Assembly (NCBI GenBank): GCA_030737835.1
Contig: CM060856.1
Location: 2,323,682-2,387,681, forward strand
Origin: Acorus gramineus
Lineage: Eukaryota; Streptophyta; Magnoliopsida; Acorales; Acoraceae
Reading direction: 5' to 3'
Length of the DNA stretch: 64,000 nucleotides
Shown: positions 11,117 through 21,696 of the stretch, piece after piece
How positions within the stretch are numbered: position 1 is the first letter of the stretch
How the letters are laid out: each line of letters begins with the position of its first letter
Position numbers and translations under genes: made by a program
Notes under the pieces: model-generated
The model's database searches: none
Told to the model about the DNA's origin: nothing
The model's input: the letters and a program-made list of their open reading frames with translations, nothing else

Positions 11117-13454
11117 GTGAGTGGTTCGATCCAATCCCCCCCCTCGGGATGCGCTCAACGCGCGTAGTCGTGCGTCGCGCATCGATGGGGCCCCTAGCTA
11201 TACTACTTGTGTAGATAAGTAGTATGGCCATGCTTAAGCTATAATATGTAGATATCTCGCATGCTAGGCTTATATACATGTATTGTATCCATGTATGAAT
11301 GATTGTGTTGCATGCGCCCCTCTAGTATGGGCATGTATTTTTGAAATGTGTATGGATGTATAGAATATGGCATGCCTTAGGTAGTATGGTAATACTACTC
11401 CCACCATATTAATTGGAATATCGAACATGAATAAGTCTGGGTTAATAACGGGCACCTGCCTAATATTCCCTTGCGATAAGACTCGAGGGCGTGGTGTAGT
11501 TGTTGCGCCCATGCTAATGGGGCAAAGCTATGACCAGCTTCATGAGATGATGATCTCTCTCGCCCTCTCCCTCTGAACGAACTAAGTAAGTAGATGCGAT
11601 TTTCTACTCGACTCAGGTTCATTTGGAATATTGGCATGCACCTGTTAGTGCGCGAGATCGCGCTTGCCCCTTTCTTTTAAGTTGGCGATATCCAACGCAT
11701 GCTTAAGTTAGGCCTTGTGTGCTTATGTGACTAATGACATGTATGCATGTTGTATGATTTATTATGATGTAAATCCATGTTAGGGAGTGTCCCTATAATT
11801 ATTAAATGATTGTGCATATGGTTCATGCACATAGCTAGATATAAAATTCTTCTGGATATATTTATATGCGCATGTTAAAAACTGATAGGCCTATCTGGGA
11901 TAGGCGTGGGTATGACCCGCTGTCGGGTTGTACCTTATTAGTTAGAGCGCTAGCGATGTAATCACCCCGTGCATCCGAGCGATGCACTCGTGTGGAATTC
12001 AGGAGAATTCATTATCTTATCTGATTGTTAAGCCGGTAGTTGGGGCGTGACACCCCCCCTGTGTCCGAGTGACGCAACGGTGTGGGAGTACAGTAGTATT
12101 CGATATCTCGATAAGTGATTATCGAGAGTAGTTGTTTTTCCATTGGGTTCGCTTTGCGAACATGGAATGTTTACTCCCAATGTCGTCCGAGTTGAAGAGG
12201 GCCGGGTTGTAGCTGTCCTGACAGAGGGCTCCCATCCGTAGGTACCACCGATGCGTTCGGGAGCGTACTGATCGTGGGAGTGTACCAGGTAGAGGCTACC
12301 CGGGAGAGGGTTAACGAATGATATTGCGAGCGTGGAATCATTCTCCCCTTCGTTGGATCCGATGTAGGAACTCCCCGGCGTTGGAAAAGCTGTCCTGACA
12401 GAGGGCTCCCGTCCGTAGGTACCACCGATGCGTTCGGAAGCGTACTGATCGTGGGAGTATACCAGGTAGAGGCTACGTGGGGAAAGGGCTACCGGTGGAC
12501 CAAGGGTGTAGAGCAGTCTAAGTCTCTTCCAAAAGTCCCAAGAGTCTCCCTCCGGGAGTGAGGGTGAGGATGAGGTGAAGACACGTCGCCTCGTGACCCA
12601 TTCGTTGTTCGTCCGTTCCCATAGTTGTTGGGTCCGGTCTCGTATCGATGTTCAAAGACATCGTTGGGCAGTTATCTCGATGTAGATGATCCAGTAGTGT
12701 TGCGTAGACCAGTAATCCCGGGTCTCCTCGACCAACGGTATGGTCTCTTCCCAAAAGTCCCAAGAGTCTCCCTCCGGGAGTGAGGGTGAGGGTGAGGTTG
12801 GTGATCTAGTAATGTTGTGTGGACCAGTAATCCCGGGTCTCCTCGACCAACGGTATGGTCTCTCCCCAAAAGTCCCAAGAGTCTCCCTCCGGGAGTGAGG
12901 GTGAGGGTGAGGTTGGTCGCGCCGCCGCGTGACCCTGTTATCCATGGGTTTCCACCCATGTTTACCTTGAAAGGAAATTGTTTATGTATTGAACTGTTGT
13001 ATGGTGATTGGTTTCCAGCCACTCACTAAGCTTGTAGCTCACCCCTCGCGTACTGTTTCTTTTCAGGGGCAGTGTTGGGCGTGGAACTGGAGCTTTCCTG
13101 TGGCGTGGTCTTATGGGCGTGGAGCGTTCTTCCGGCGGGTGGCGAGTGCGAGGCTGTCAGCAGTCCTAGAGTCATTGTATGTATTGTAAATCGTGCATGT
13201 GGCACAGGTTGTATTTTCTTTGGTCTAGACTTGGCTCTCACAGGACAGTGATTGTGTATTCGAGTCTGTAATAATATTTTTGGTTTACAGACATTGTTTA
13301 TATATTATGCTTCCGCTTTTCAGTCAGTTATCATTATCCTTGCTTTGCCACCTTGTGTGTTGTTGTTGGAATCTTTATTGACCTCAGGTATTGATAGCTG
13401 ATATTTTATTATTGCCACGTCTCGGGGATGGCCGCCCTGGGACGTGACAGACGA

Positions 13455-15441
13455 TGGCTACCCTCGGATACCAGTCGGTCGAGGACATGTTCAATGACCT
13501 CACCGACTATCACCAGGCCAAGACCTTGAAGCAGGAAACTCCTGTTAAGACCCAAGGCTTGTCCCACCCCCAATGAACTACCAACACCCAGCTTCTCGGT
13601 AAATCTGAGTCCAAGCCTCTTTTCCTTTGCCCCACCATCCCCCGCGAATCCAATATTCCCAACCGCTTCTGCCCAGGGCCCTTACCAGGCCACCTCCAAC
13701 CTGGGACCACTAAATAGCCCTCCCAGGAGAGAAACGTTGGATGAAACCATCCGGAGAATTCTCTCCGAGACTGGCCCTTCTGCCCCCAAACACACGTCTC
13801 TGCACAACCTGAGACAGATCCTGTTAGTCCACCTACCCGAGGGGTTTAAAATCCTAAAATTTCACTGGTACAACGGTCGTGGAGACCCAGACGTTCATTT
13901 GACCACCTTTCATATAGACGCCCGATCGTTTCTAGATAACCAACCTCTGCTAGTATTCCTCTTCCAAAAATCATTGGAAGGAGAAGCACTGCAATGGTTC
14001 TCCACCCTCCCTATAGATCATTTGTCAAACTTCTCGGCTGTAAGCGAGAAGTTTCTAGGTTGCTACGGTTGTCAGAGGATCAGGACCCCCTCTATTTCAG
14101 ACCTAACCGTAGAAAGAATGAGGCCTAGGGAGGAATTTGAGTAGTACGTGTCTAGGTGGTGCACCCTCGTCCACCGAACTGGCCTGCAATTAACGGAATG
14201 TCAAGAAATTGACATGATGTTGCAAAGCCCGAGTCCAGAGCTCCGTACAAGTCTTTCGTACGACGACTGTGCCACGTACCAGCTTCTCATTGACCGCCAC
14301 AGCCGGATTTCCCATTGTGCAAACCCAGCAGTCGAAACCCAGTCCCCACCTATCAGCCATAGGGTTGGACAACCGCCGAGAAAGGCGCACACCCCCATGG
14401 TAGAGGGGATCACACAAATTTCAGCACGCTAACTGAATGGAGCACGAGTCCTTGATCAAGGATCAGCTTTGACATAGTACACGCCCGATTCGTCCGGATA
14501 TGTGCCGCCTCGGCAAGACAATCAAAACTTCATTCCTCGATCAGTACCCGCCCCCGTGCCGATAAGACAAAACCCATTAGTCCAAATTCCTCCAGTCCAA
14601 AGCCCCATAATTCAAAGCCAAGGCAAAACTAGGACTCCCCCTGCTTTTTCCGCTCCCCAAGAGCGCAAAACCTAACCCCTAGACGGCTGCCATAAAGCTC
14701 CTACAATGAAGTCTCCCCTCCAACCTCCTATGGCCCAAGACGGATGGGAAAGAGAGACTCTTACCCACCCCTCCCAAAAACCTTAACGAGGATTTTTTGG
14801 GTAATGATGGACACCAATAGTATCTCCCTCCTTGCTTCTAGGCCCTCACTCCCCGGGGCCAGCACTGCACGTTACTGTCAGTACCATCAACAACATGGTC
14901 ACACCACATAACAATGCATTGTCTTTCGAGACTTTGCTTATGATTTAAATGATGACAGGCGCCTTGATTGGGCCATGATCAAAGGCCATCTGAGCCAGGG
15001 CAATCCCCAAGCAAACAAGCCACTTGGCATTTTCACTGACCCTATGCCAGATCACGACCAAGACTCCACTTCCAGAGCCCACACTGTCAACATGGTTAGA
15101 AGGGAGAGACATCCATCACCAGAGCCAAGCACCTCAGAAAATACTACCGACGGTAGTTCATCTGAAGAGTCTGAGGAGGAAAGATAGGACGAGCCTTTCC
15201 AGCTGAACCTCGACGACCACAACCTCGCCGTACTATATAGAGGAAGAACAAGTAGTCCCCGTCCTGCCTGAAGTCATCAACATAGAGTCCGATGAAAGCG
15301 GAGTGGACAACCCAGGAGAAGAGGAAGAGGAGGAACCATTCGAAGAGGTTCCCGAAGGAGCGAAGGAAGGACCCGAAGAAGGGGAATGTACTTCAGATGA
15401 TCTGCATCCGAACGACAACGTGTCCTCCAAAAGCACTAATA
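13455..15441 (+). pseudogene. gag: TAT-1 copy a gag, main part (decayed)
   Basis: This continues the gag split at 2497. The clearest part is 13737-14432, interrupted by an in-frame TAG near 14142. It shows a Ty3 gag core: YNGRGDPDVHL, then EALQWFSTLP and further on a YVSRWCTLVHRTG stretch. Near 14872 a CQYHQQHGHTT motif followed by a stop and a Cys fits the zinc-knuckle-like tail of Tat/Ogre gag. Downstream are NKPLGIF and acidic, Ser/Glu-rich stretches (15100-15440). Several stops and frameshifts show it is dead. No protease, reverse transcriptase or integrase follows; the sequence runs straight into LTR-like DNA, so pol has been deleted. Confidence 0.8.
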
Positions 15442-15729
15442 CAGTAGTTAACACTAGCCAACCCTTGTTATATATGTGTCACTTTTAACCTGCTGGTAAC
15501 CGTTGGAGCGTTCTGGCAGTTTTTTTGTTTTTTTTCGGTTTTCGATCGGTACCGCTAATTTTTGGACTGTTAGCTATCGTCCTGAGTTAGAGGACTCCGA
15601 TTGGAAATCTAACTGCATATTTGGTGTCCTGGTGCCATTTTAGGCCTCTCACAAAAATTTCATCGAATTCCGGTAACGTTCCTGAAATTTCACAGTTCCG
15701 GGGCGTATCTGGGTTTTTAAGTCGCACAC

Positions 15730-15737
15730 TATATAAA
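15730..15737 (+). promoter_or_regulatory. TATA box of the CHR-C LTR
   Basis: TATATAAA at the start of a GC-richer stretch, 264 bases into the LTR and conserved in position in the reversed CHR-C copy. Transcription would be expected to start about 30 bases downstream, upstream of the donor at 16055. Confidence 0.6.
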
Positions 15738-16261
15738 GGTGGGATCTAATTTCGAAAACACTATTCATCATCCCTACCAATTTCATTTTCTCTCTCCCCT
15801 CTCTCCTTTTCTCACTTTTGAGCCCCCTAGACCCCTCAAAGCTTAAAACCTAAAGCATAGGAAGTGTAGATCGGGTCCCGATCTACACCCCGGTGCTTTC
15901 AAATCCGGATTTCGGCGAGTTTTGCCCCTCCGTCCCCCCTCTCTTCTCCTCTGTTTTGGCCCATTTCGGAGGTGGGAGTAGATCCGGGCGTTGGAAGCCC
16001 TTTGGGAGAGGTTTCGGTGCGCGGAGAGCAACCGGACTTCCCTTCTTCCCCTCGGTAAGCCACTTTTCCTCTCTTTTCTTGCATAGATGTATGCTAGGAG
16101 GGTGGATTTGAGGTTGGGTGGTGGTCAGCGGCGGTGGGTGGCCGTCGGAGGGCTGTGGGAGGCGGTCGGAGGCTGTGGTGGTGGTCGGAGGTGGGTGGTA
16201 GAGGAGCTCGGGCTGGCAGGCTGGCAGTCCCGGGCAGCAGGCAGCACAGGCAGCACAGGCG

Positions 16262-16850
16262 CAGCAGCTGGCAGGGGCGCGCGCGCACGCGTGCGCGCGG
16301 GCGTGCGCGCGGGTGGCGCTGGGTGCTGGGCGCTGGGCGCGGGCGCTGGCGGGCGCAGTTGGGCGCAGAGTCGCGCGCGGGTGCGTGCGCGCGGGTGCGC
16401 GGGTGCGCGCGGAGTGGTCGCGCAGGTGCACGCGGGTGCTGGCGCGAGCAGGGGAGTGCGCGCGGGCGCGCGCGCGGGCAGGGCACCTGGGCACTGTGCC
16501 TGGGTGCTGGGCAGGGCGCCTGGGCGCGGTGCTGGGGACCAGTGCGCGCGCGTGCTGGGGCGTGCGTGCAGTGTGCGCGGGGGCGCGCTGGGCTGGACGC
16601 GCGGTGCGCGCGGGAGCGCGCGAGCGTGCGCGTGCGTGGGCGGTGCGTCGGGGCGCGCGGGCAGGCGCGCGGCAGTGCGCCGGTGGTGTCCGGGTGTGCG
16701 GGCTGGGCTCGGCAGTGCGCCTTGGCGCGCGGGCCGGGGCTCGGCTGTGCGCCCGAGGCGGGTGGCCGTGCGTGCGGCTGCCCGGTGGGTTCGGGAGTGG
16801 GTCGGGATACTAGGATACGCGTGCGTACGGGCTGTATGTACGTTTGTCCG
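16262..16850 (+). repeat. GC-rich alternating block of the CHR-C LTR
   Basis: Almost continuous GCGCGGGTGCGCGC-type sequence, placed between the candidate donor at 16055 and the microexon at 16934, the same location as in CHR-A. Long frames on both strands are composition artefacts. Confidence 0.85.
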
Positions 16851-16933
16851 GGTGTTGGGTATTTTTAGAGTATTTTTAATGTATTTTGGGGTATTTGTGG
16901 ATTTTACTCACCGTATAAATGCCTGTCTTGCAG

Positions 16934-16969
16934 ATCTTGACGGACGGTCGCGCGACGACCCGATCTTCG
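16934..16969 (+). other. Candidate 36-bp microexon (CHR-C LTR)
   Basis: Bounded by CTGTCTTGCAG and GTGAGTGG. Joined to the terminal segment after the acceptor at 18211, one frame stays open to a stop in the last segment and ends in an acidic peptide (EPELEPEQQLELSEGFLQ). The reversed copy keeps that tail unchanged. No start codon is evident upstream in that frame, so coding status is open. Confidence 0.5.
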
Positions 16970-17274
16970 GTGAGTGGGACGATCCAACCCAGTAGGGAGG
17001 GGTCATACGCATTCGGGCGTATACCGACCTCTCCTGGGGCACCATGGATGAATATTAACCAGCAGTAATATGTAATCCATGCTTGCATGATTTAAATGTA
17101 GAATGCATGCTACCCTAGTCTTTGCATATTAGGGACTTGCACCCTTAGGATAGGTGTAAAAGCCATGCACCATGCCCCCTGTTTTCATGATAGGAAACCT
17201 CGGCCTATGCATGCGTCCTACTAGTTTGTTTATTAATTTAAATGCCAGTGTATGTTAAATAGGATGCCTCAGAA

Positions 17275-17592
17275 AATATTATAGGGAGGAGCCTTGCGAG
17301 GTCAACATTGAGACCCGTGTTAGGGTACTCCGTGTTCCTTGTTTGGTTGTCGGGATGTCCTGTATCGGGACCTCATGCTGCCCTCCCAAGGTTTCTAGTC
17401 CCAATAATATTATAAGTAATGTTGCATGATTGGTATGGTTATTAGCCTGTTAGTGAATATTATAGGGGAGGGGCCTTGCGAGGACAGCGGTGAGACCCGG
17501 GTTAGGGTACTCCGTGTTCCTTGTTTGGTTGTCGGGGTATCCTATATCGGGAACTCACGCCGCCCTCCCGAGTTCTTTCCCCCAATGATATT
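17275..17592 (+). repeat. Two tandem copies of a 140-bp module
   Basis: Copies at 17275-17411 and 17456-17592 share GGGTACTCCGTGTTCCTTG and ATATCGGGA. Their ends look inversely related (AATATTATAGGGGA... against ...TCCCCCAATGATATT). The same pair occurs in the reversed CHR-C LTR (59993-60130 and 60173-60311), and a single copy lies in the CHR-A interior (27243-27370). Confidence 0.75.
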
Positions 17593-19157
17593 ACAACCTT
17601 GCTTTTATTGTTCATGTTCCCCGCATCTTGGTTATGCGCCCTGGAGGAACTCTGAAGAGTTCATGACATTTGAGTTGTAGATATGTGTTGTCGGCGGATC
17701 CGAGTGGATCATATGCGTATGGATAGGCTATTCTGTCCCCTTCGTTGGATCCGGTAGAGACTACCCCAGCGTTAGAAAGGTCGTCCCTTCCAAGGGTTCC
17801 CATCAGTAGGCGCCTCCTGATTTGGTTTCGGACTGGGCTGAAGTTGTGGGTGAAAACCAAGCGGCCTACGGAGTGGAGGAGAGACTATCGGTGGACCAAG
17901 GGTGACCAACAGCCTAGTCAGTCCCAAAATCCTATGTCACCCGTGGTAGGGTGAGGGTGAGGGTGTAGTGGGTTGGCGATGAGCGACCCACTGGATTGTG
18001 GTTGGATGATTATCAGTCCCAATAGCCTATGTCACCCATTGATGGGTGAGGGTGAGGGTGTGGTGGTTCAGCGAAGTACGAACCACTGGATTATGTTGTT
18101 ATGTCTTAGAGGCTGGATAAATAATAGAATTGTGGTAAATATTGTCTGTGATGCATGGGTTGTGCTGTTCACTGAGCGTGTGGCTCACCCCTCGCATATG
18201 TTTTTCCCCAGTGGTCACTGAGCCTGAGCTAGAGCCGGAGCAGCAGTTGGAGCTTTCCGAGGGATTCCTTCAGTAGCGGAGCAGCACCACGTTCCGCGAG
18301 TGCCAGAGGTTATCAGCATCCCTTCTTGACTGTATGTGTTTGATTTCCGTGCTTGGCACGTGTTTGTATATGTTCAGTTGTATTTGTGTATATTGGCTCT
18401 CACAGGACAGATGATTGAGTATCGAGTCTGTAGAATGTTTATTCACAGATTCAGTCTTTTGCTTCCGCATTTGGTGTATATATCATGTCAGCCCTTTTGT
18501 TGCATGTTTGTCATTCTAGTTGTTTGCGTATGATACATTATTGACCTCCTGTGTAGATTCTGATATTATATATACACTTGCCGCGTCCCGGGGACGGCCG
18601 CCCTGGGGCGTGACACCCCTAGCCTGGACACTGTCAGAGAACAAAAATCTAATGGGAGGTCAAATCAAACACCTTATTACCCATTTTGATCTATTGTCCA
18701 CTGGACATTCCCATACACCTCTTTTACTATAAATAGGGGGCATCCAATTCATATCCATAATCATCCTCAATCACCAAAACAAGAATCAATTCATTCCCAA
18801 GCAACCAATCCAAACCCACACTCACAAGCCTATACCCCCCACACTACCATTTCAAAAACCCTTGAGAGAGAAAGTGAGAGAGAAACCCATTTCCTACACC
18901 AAATCACTCTCCAAATCCACTCTCCAAAACCCAGGTTAAACATAGCTTAACCTCTGCCAAACACCCAAATCAAACCCTACCTAGGTTCTGCCCAAATTGA
19001 ACCAGACACCAGGCGGCTACCCACAACTAACCGCCCCCCACCAGGCGGCTAAGTACAACTAGCCGGCCCTTCCCTAGCCTACCTTAGTCCCAATTCTCCT
19101 TTAGTCAGGTTCCCGAAGCAGAAAAGGATCCCTGTCTTCACCTCTGTGTACGGCATA

Positions 19158-19557
19158 TTGCTTTTCAGTATTCTGTCATCTGGCAGGTGCTCAATGAGCG
19201 AAGCCTGGATGCGATGAGGTCTGAAGATCTCTTGAGGTCAGCCCAAGAGCTCGCTCATCGTAGAGAAGCACAGGTGAAGTCGGTTGAGGAACAGATTGTG
19301 AACGTGAAGCGAGCACGCCTTGCTGCGGAACTCGTCGAATCCTCTGCTCGTCGGGACTTGTCTGCTGCTCAAGTTTGGGTTGTTGCTGTTGAAGAGCGTG
19401 TGAGAGAGGTCCTCGAGCTGAAGCTCTCTCAGTCCTTCGATCAGGCTTCCTTTTCCTTGTGGGCGCACAACGCAAAAAAGCGAGTCGAGGCTCTGATGCA
19501 TGAATTGCAAGAGCAGCAAGTCAAGCTCTACAAACTTCGAGCCGACTGTGCTGTTGC
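19158..19557 (+). CDS. Coiled-coil ORF fragment, unidentified
   Basis: An acceptor-like TTGCTTTTCAG near 19170 leads into an open frame. The first ATG is at 19187 and the frame runs 123 codons to the LTR fragment at 19558. The protein is charged and Ala/Leu/Glu-rich (RRDLSAAQVWVVAVEERV, KRVEALMHELQEQQVKLYKL) with heptad-like spacing, so a long coiled coil is likely. It has no catalytic motif that I recognise. It adjoins a TAT-1 LTR remnant, so it could be part of an extra ORF of a Tat/Ogre element. It is truncated at the 3' end by the LTR fragment. Confidence 0.4.
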
Positions 19558-20821
19558 TGTCACGCCCCAGGGCGGCCGTCCCCGAGACGTGGCAATAATG
19601 AAATATCAGCTATCAATACCTGAGGTCAACAAAGACTCCAACAACAACACACAAGGTGGCAAAGCAAAGATAATGATAACTGACTGAAAAGTGAAAGCAT
19701 AAGATATCAACAATGTCTGTAAACCAAAAACATTATTATAGACTCGAATACACAATCACTGTCCTGTGAGAGCCAAGCCTAGTCCAAATAAAATACAACC
19801 TGTGCCACATGCATGATTTACAATACATAAAATGACTCTAGGACTGCTGACAGCCTCGCACTCGCCACCCGCCGGAAGAACACTCCATGCCCATAAGACC
19901 ACACCACAGGGAAACTCTATCTCCACGCCCAACACTGCCCCTGAAAAGAAACAGTATGCGAGGGGTGAGCTACAAGCTCAGTGAGTGGCTGGAAACCAAT
20001 CACCATACAACAGTTCAATACTAAAGCAATTTCCTTTCAAGAAAAACATGGGTGGAAACCCATGGATAACAGGGTCACGCGGCGGCGCGACCAACCTCAC
20101 CCTCACCCTCACTCCCGGAGGAAGACTCTTGGGACTTTTGGGGAGAGACCATACCGTTGGTCGAAGAGACGCGGAATTACTGATCCACACAACACTACTG
20201 AATCACCAACCTCACCCTCACCCTCACTCCCGGAGGGAGACTCTTGGGTCTCTTGGGGAGAGACCATACCGTTGGTCGAAGAGACCCGGAATTACTGGTC
20301 TACACAACGCTACTGGATCATCTACATCGGGATAACTGCCCAACGATGTCTTTGAACATCGATACGCAACCGGACCCAACAACTATGGAACGGACGAGCA
20401 ACAAATGGGTCACGCGGTGACGTGTCTTCACCTCATCCTCACCCTAACCCTTTAAAGGTGACATAAGACTTTTGGAAGAGACTTAGACTGCTCTACACCC
20501 TTGGTCCACCGGTAGCCCTTTCCCCACGTAGCCTCTACCTGGTATACTCCCACGATCAGTACGCTTCCGAACGCATCGGTGGTACCTACGGATGGGAGCC
20601 CTCTGTCAGGACAGCTTTTCCAATGCCGGGGAGTTCCTACATCAGATCCAACGAAAGGGAGAACGATTTCACGCTCGCTATATCATTCGTTAGCCCTCTC
20701 CCGGGTAGCCTCTACCTGGTATACTCCCACGATCAGTACGCTTCCGAACGTATCGGTGGTACTTACGGATGGGAGCCCTCTGTCAGGACAGCTACAACTT
20801 GGGCCGCTTCAACATAGACGA
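19558..20821 (-). mobile_element. Reversed 3' part of a CHR-B-like LTR
   Basis: The plus strand begins TGTCACGCCCCAGGGCGGCCG, the reverse complement of a chromovirus LTR end. It follows the CHR-B LTR 3' part (about 12185-13449), including the roughly 120-bp duplication (20083-20315). It stops at 20821, where a second LTR end begins. The upstream two thirds of the LTR are absent. Confidence 0.8.
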
Positions 20822-21212
20822 TGTCACGCCCCAGGCGTCCCCGAGACGTGGCAATAATAAAGTATAATATCAGCTATCAATACCCGAGGTCAATAACAAC
20901 AACAATACACAAGGCGGCAAAGCAGGATAATGATAACTGACTGAAAAGCGGAAGCATAATATATAACAATGTCTGTAAATCAAAAACATTATTACAGACC
21001 CGAATATACAATCAATGTCTTGTGGAAGCCAAGTCTAGACCAAAGAAAATACAACCTATGCCACATGCACGATTTACAAAGCATAAAATGACTCTAGGAA
21101 TGCTGACAGCCTCGCACTCGCCACCCGCCGGCAGAACTCTCCACGCCCATAAGACCACGCCGCAAGAAAGCTCCAGCTCCACACCCAACACTGCCCCTGA
21201 AAAGAAACAGTA
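20822..21212 (-). mobile_element. Reversed 391-bp terminal fragment of a CHR-A LTR
   Basis: It runs from the LTR end (TGTCACGCCCCAGGCG) to AAAGAAACAGTA, so it covers only the segment from about the last acceptor to the LTR terminus. It joins the gag of TAT-1 copy b directly. No target duplication is visible at this junction. Confidence 0.75.
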
Positions 21213-21333
21213 ACCTCGGTGTCTGGTATCCTAGGATAGCCATCCTCTCCTCTAGGTGGCTGAGGAATTGGGCGGTTTGGTCTCTCTGGTTGTCTTTCTC
21301 CTCTACTATCTTTTCATGGGTATAGGCCTCCAT
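21213..21333 (-). pseudogene. gag: TAT-1 copy b gag, N-terminal fragment
   Basis: The minus-strand ATG at 21333 opens MEAYTHEKIVEEKDNQRD and continues to MAILGYQ before the CHR-A fragment ends it. It shows that the site where the CHR-B LTR entered copy a is continuous here (GAGGAGAGGATGGC). Only about 40 codons remain. Confidence 0.75.
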
Positions 21334-21375
21334 GGTGTGAATATGGAAAAGCCTAGGTGTGAATGAATGCAAATC

Positions 21376-21540
21376 AAAGCAGTAAATTAAGCGATAAAGG
21401 GGTGCGCAGCTGTGTGCAGCTAAAAGCGGTAAAGGGGTACGCAGCTGTGTGCGGCTTAAAGCAGTAAAGGGTGCGTAGCTGTGTGCGGCTTAAAGCAGTA
21501 AAGGGGTGCGCAGCTGTGTGCGGCTTAAAGCGGTAAAGGA
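21376..21540 (-). repeat. Leader minisatellite of TAT-1 copy b
   Basis: Four or more units of about 35 bp (GCAGCTGTGTGCGGCTTAAA and variants) between the LTR and gag. Homologous to 2236-2352. Confidence 0.8.
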
Positions 21541-21696
21541 TGTTGTTATGCAAAGTAGAGGGTCAGACTTGAGGGGTGGGAAATCTCAGTTTTTCTAGAG
21601 AGATGATGGCATTCTAGTCAGGTTATTGGAAAAGAAGCAGAAGAGGATTACCTTTTGTTGTCTTTCACGAGGGAGGTCCCACCGTGATCGCCAGGC

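Larger units (their letters stand above)
2498..13449 (+). mobile_element. CHR-B solo LTR (about 3.66 kb net), carrying nested insertions
   Basis: The LTR starts TGTTATGCTTGTGTC and ends GGGACGTGACA. Removing the nested CHR-A LTR (3704-10991) and one 5-bp duplication leaves about 3659 bp, the usual size for these chromovirus LTRs. It sits in the gag frame of TAT-1 copy a; the flanks rejoin at the same place that is continuous in copy b. Flanking pentamers are GTGGA (2493-2497) and GACGA (13450-13454), an imperfect target duplication. Inside are direct duplications: about 180 bp at 12213-12460 and about 120 bp at 12672-12918. An LTR-end-like GGGGCGTGACA at 12042-12052 may mark an older recombination between LTRs. 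Confidence 0.8.
15466..18615 (+). mobile_element. CHR-C solo LTR, forward (3150 bp)
   Basis: It starts TGTTATATATGTGTCAC and ends GGGGCGTGACA. The flanks are ACCCT (15461-15465) and CCCCT (18616-18620), a target duplication with one change. A TATATAAA box lies 264 bases from the start; the reversed copy at 58942-62151 has its TATA at the same distance. It holds a donor (16055), a GC-rich block (about 16262-16850), a 36-bp microexon (16934-16969), two copies of a 140-bp module and a terminal acceptor (18211). Confidence 0.9.
15442..19157 (+). mobile_element. TAT-1 3' LTR remnant, split by a CHR-C LTR
   Basis: The pieces 15442-15465 and 18616-19157 align with the middle and end of the LTR at 832-2076 (GTTAACACTAGCC, then CTGGACACTGTCAG through TGTGTACGGCATA). 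The LTR start is missing, so a deletion has joined gag to mid-LTR. At 19157 the similarity stops and other DNA begins. It is probably the 3' LTR of copy a. Confidence 0.6.

Noticed and set aside
12540..12920. Telomere-like GAGGGTGAGGGTGAGG / CCTCACCCTCAC runs in CHR LTRs
   Set aside because: The unit is GAGGGT, not the plant telomere TTTAGGG. The runs are short and part of duplicated LTR segments.
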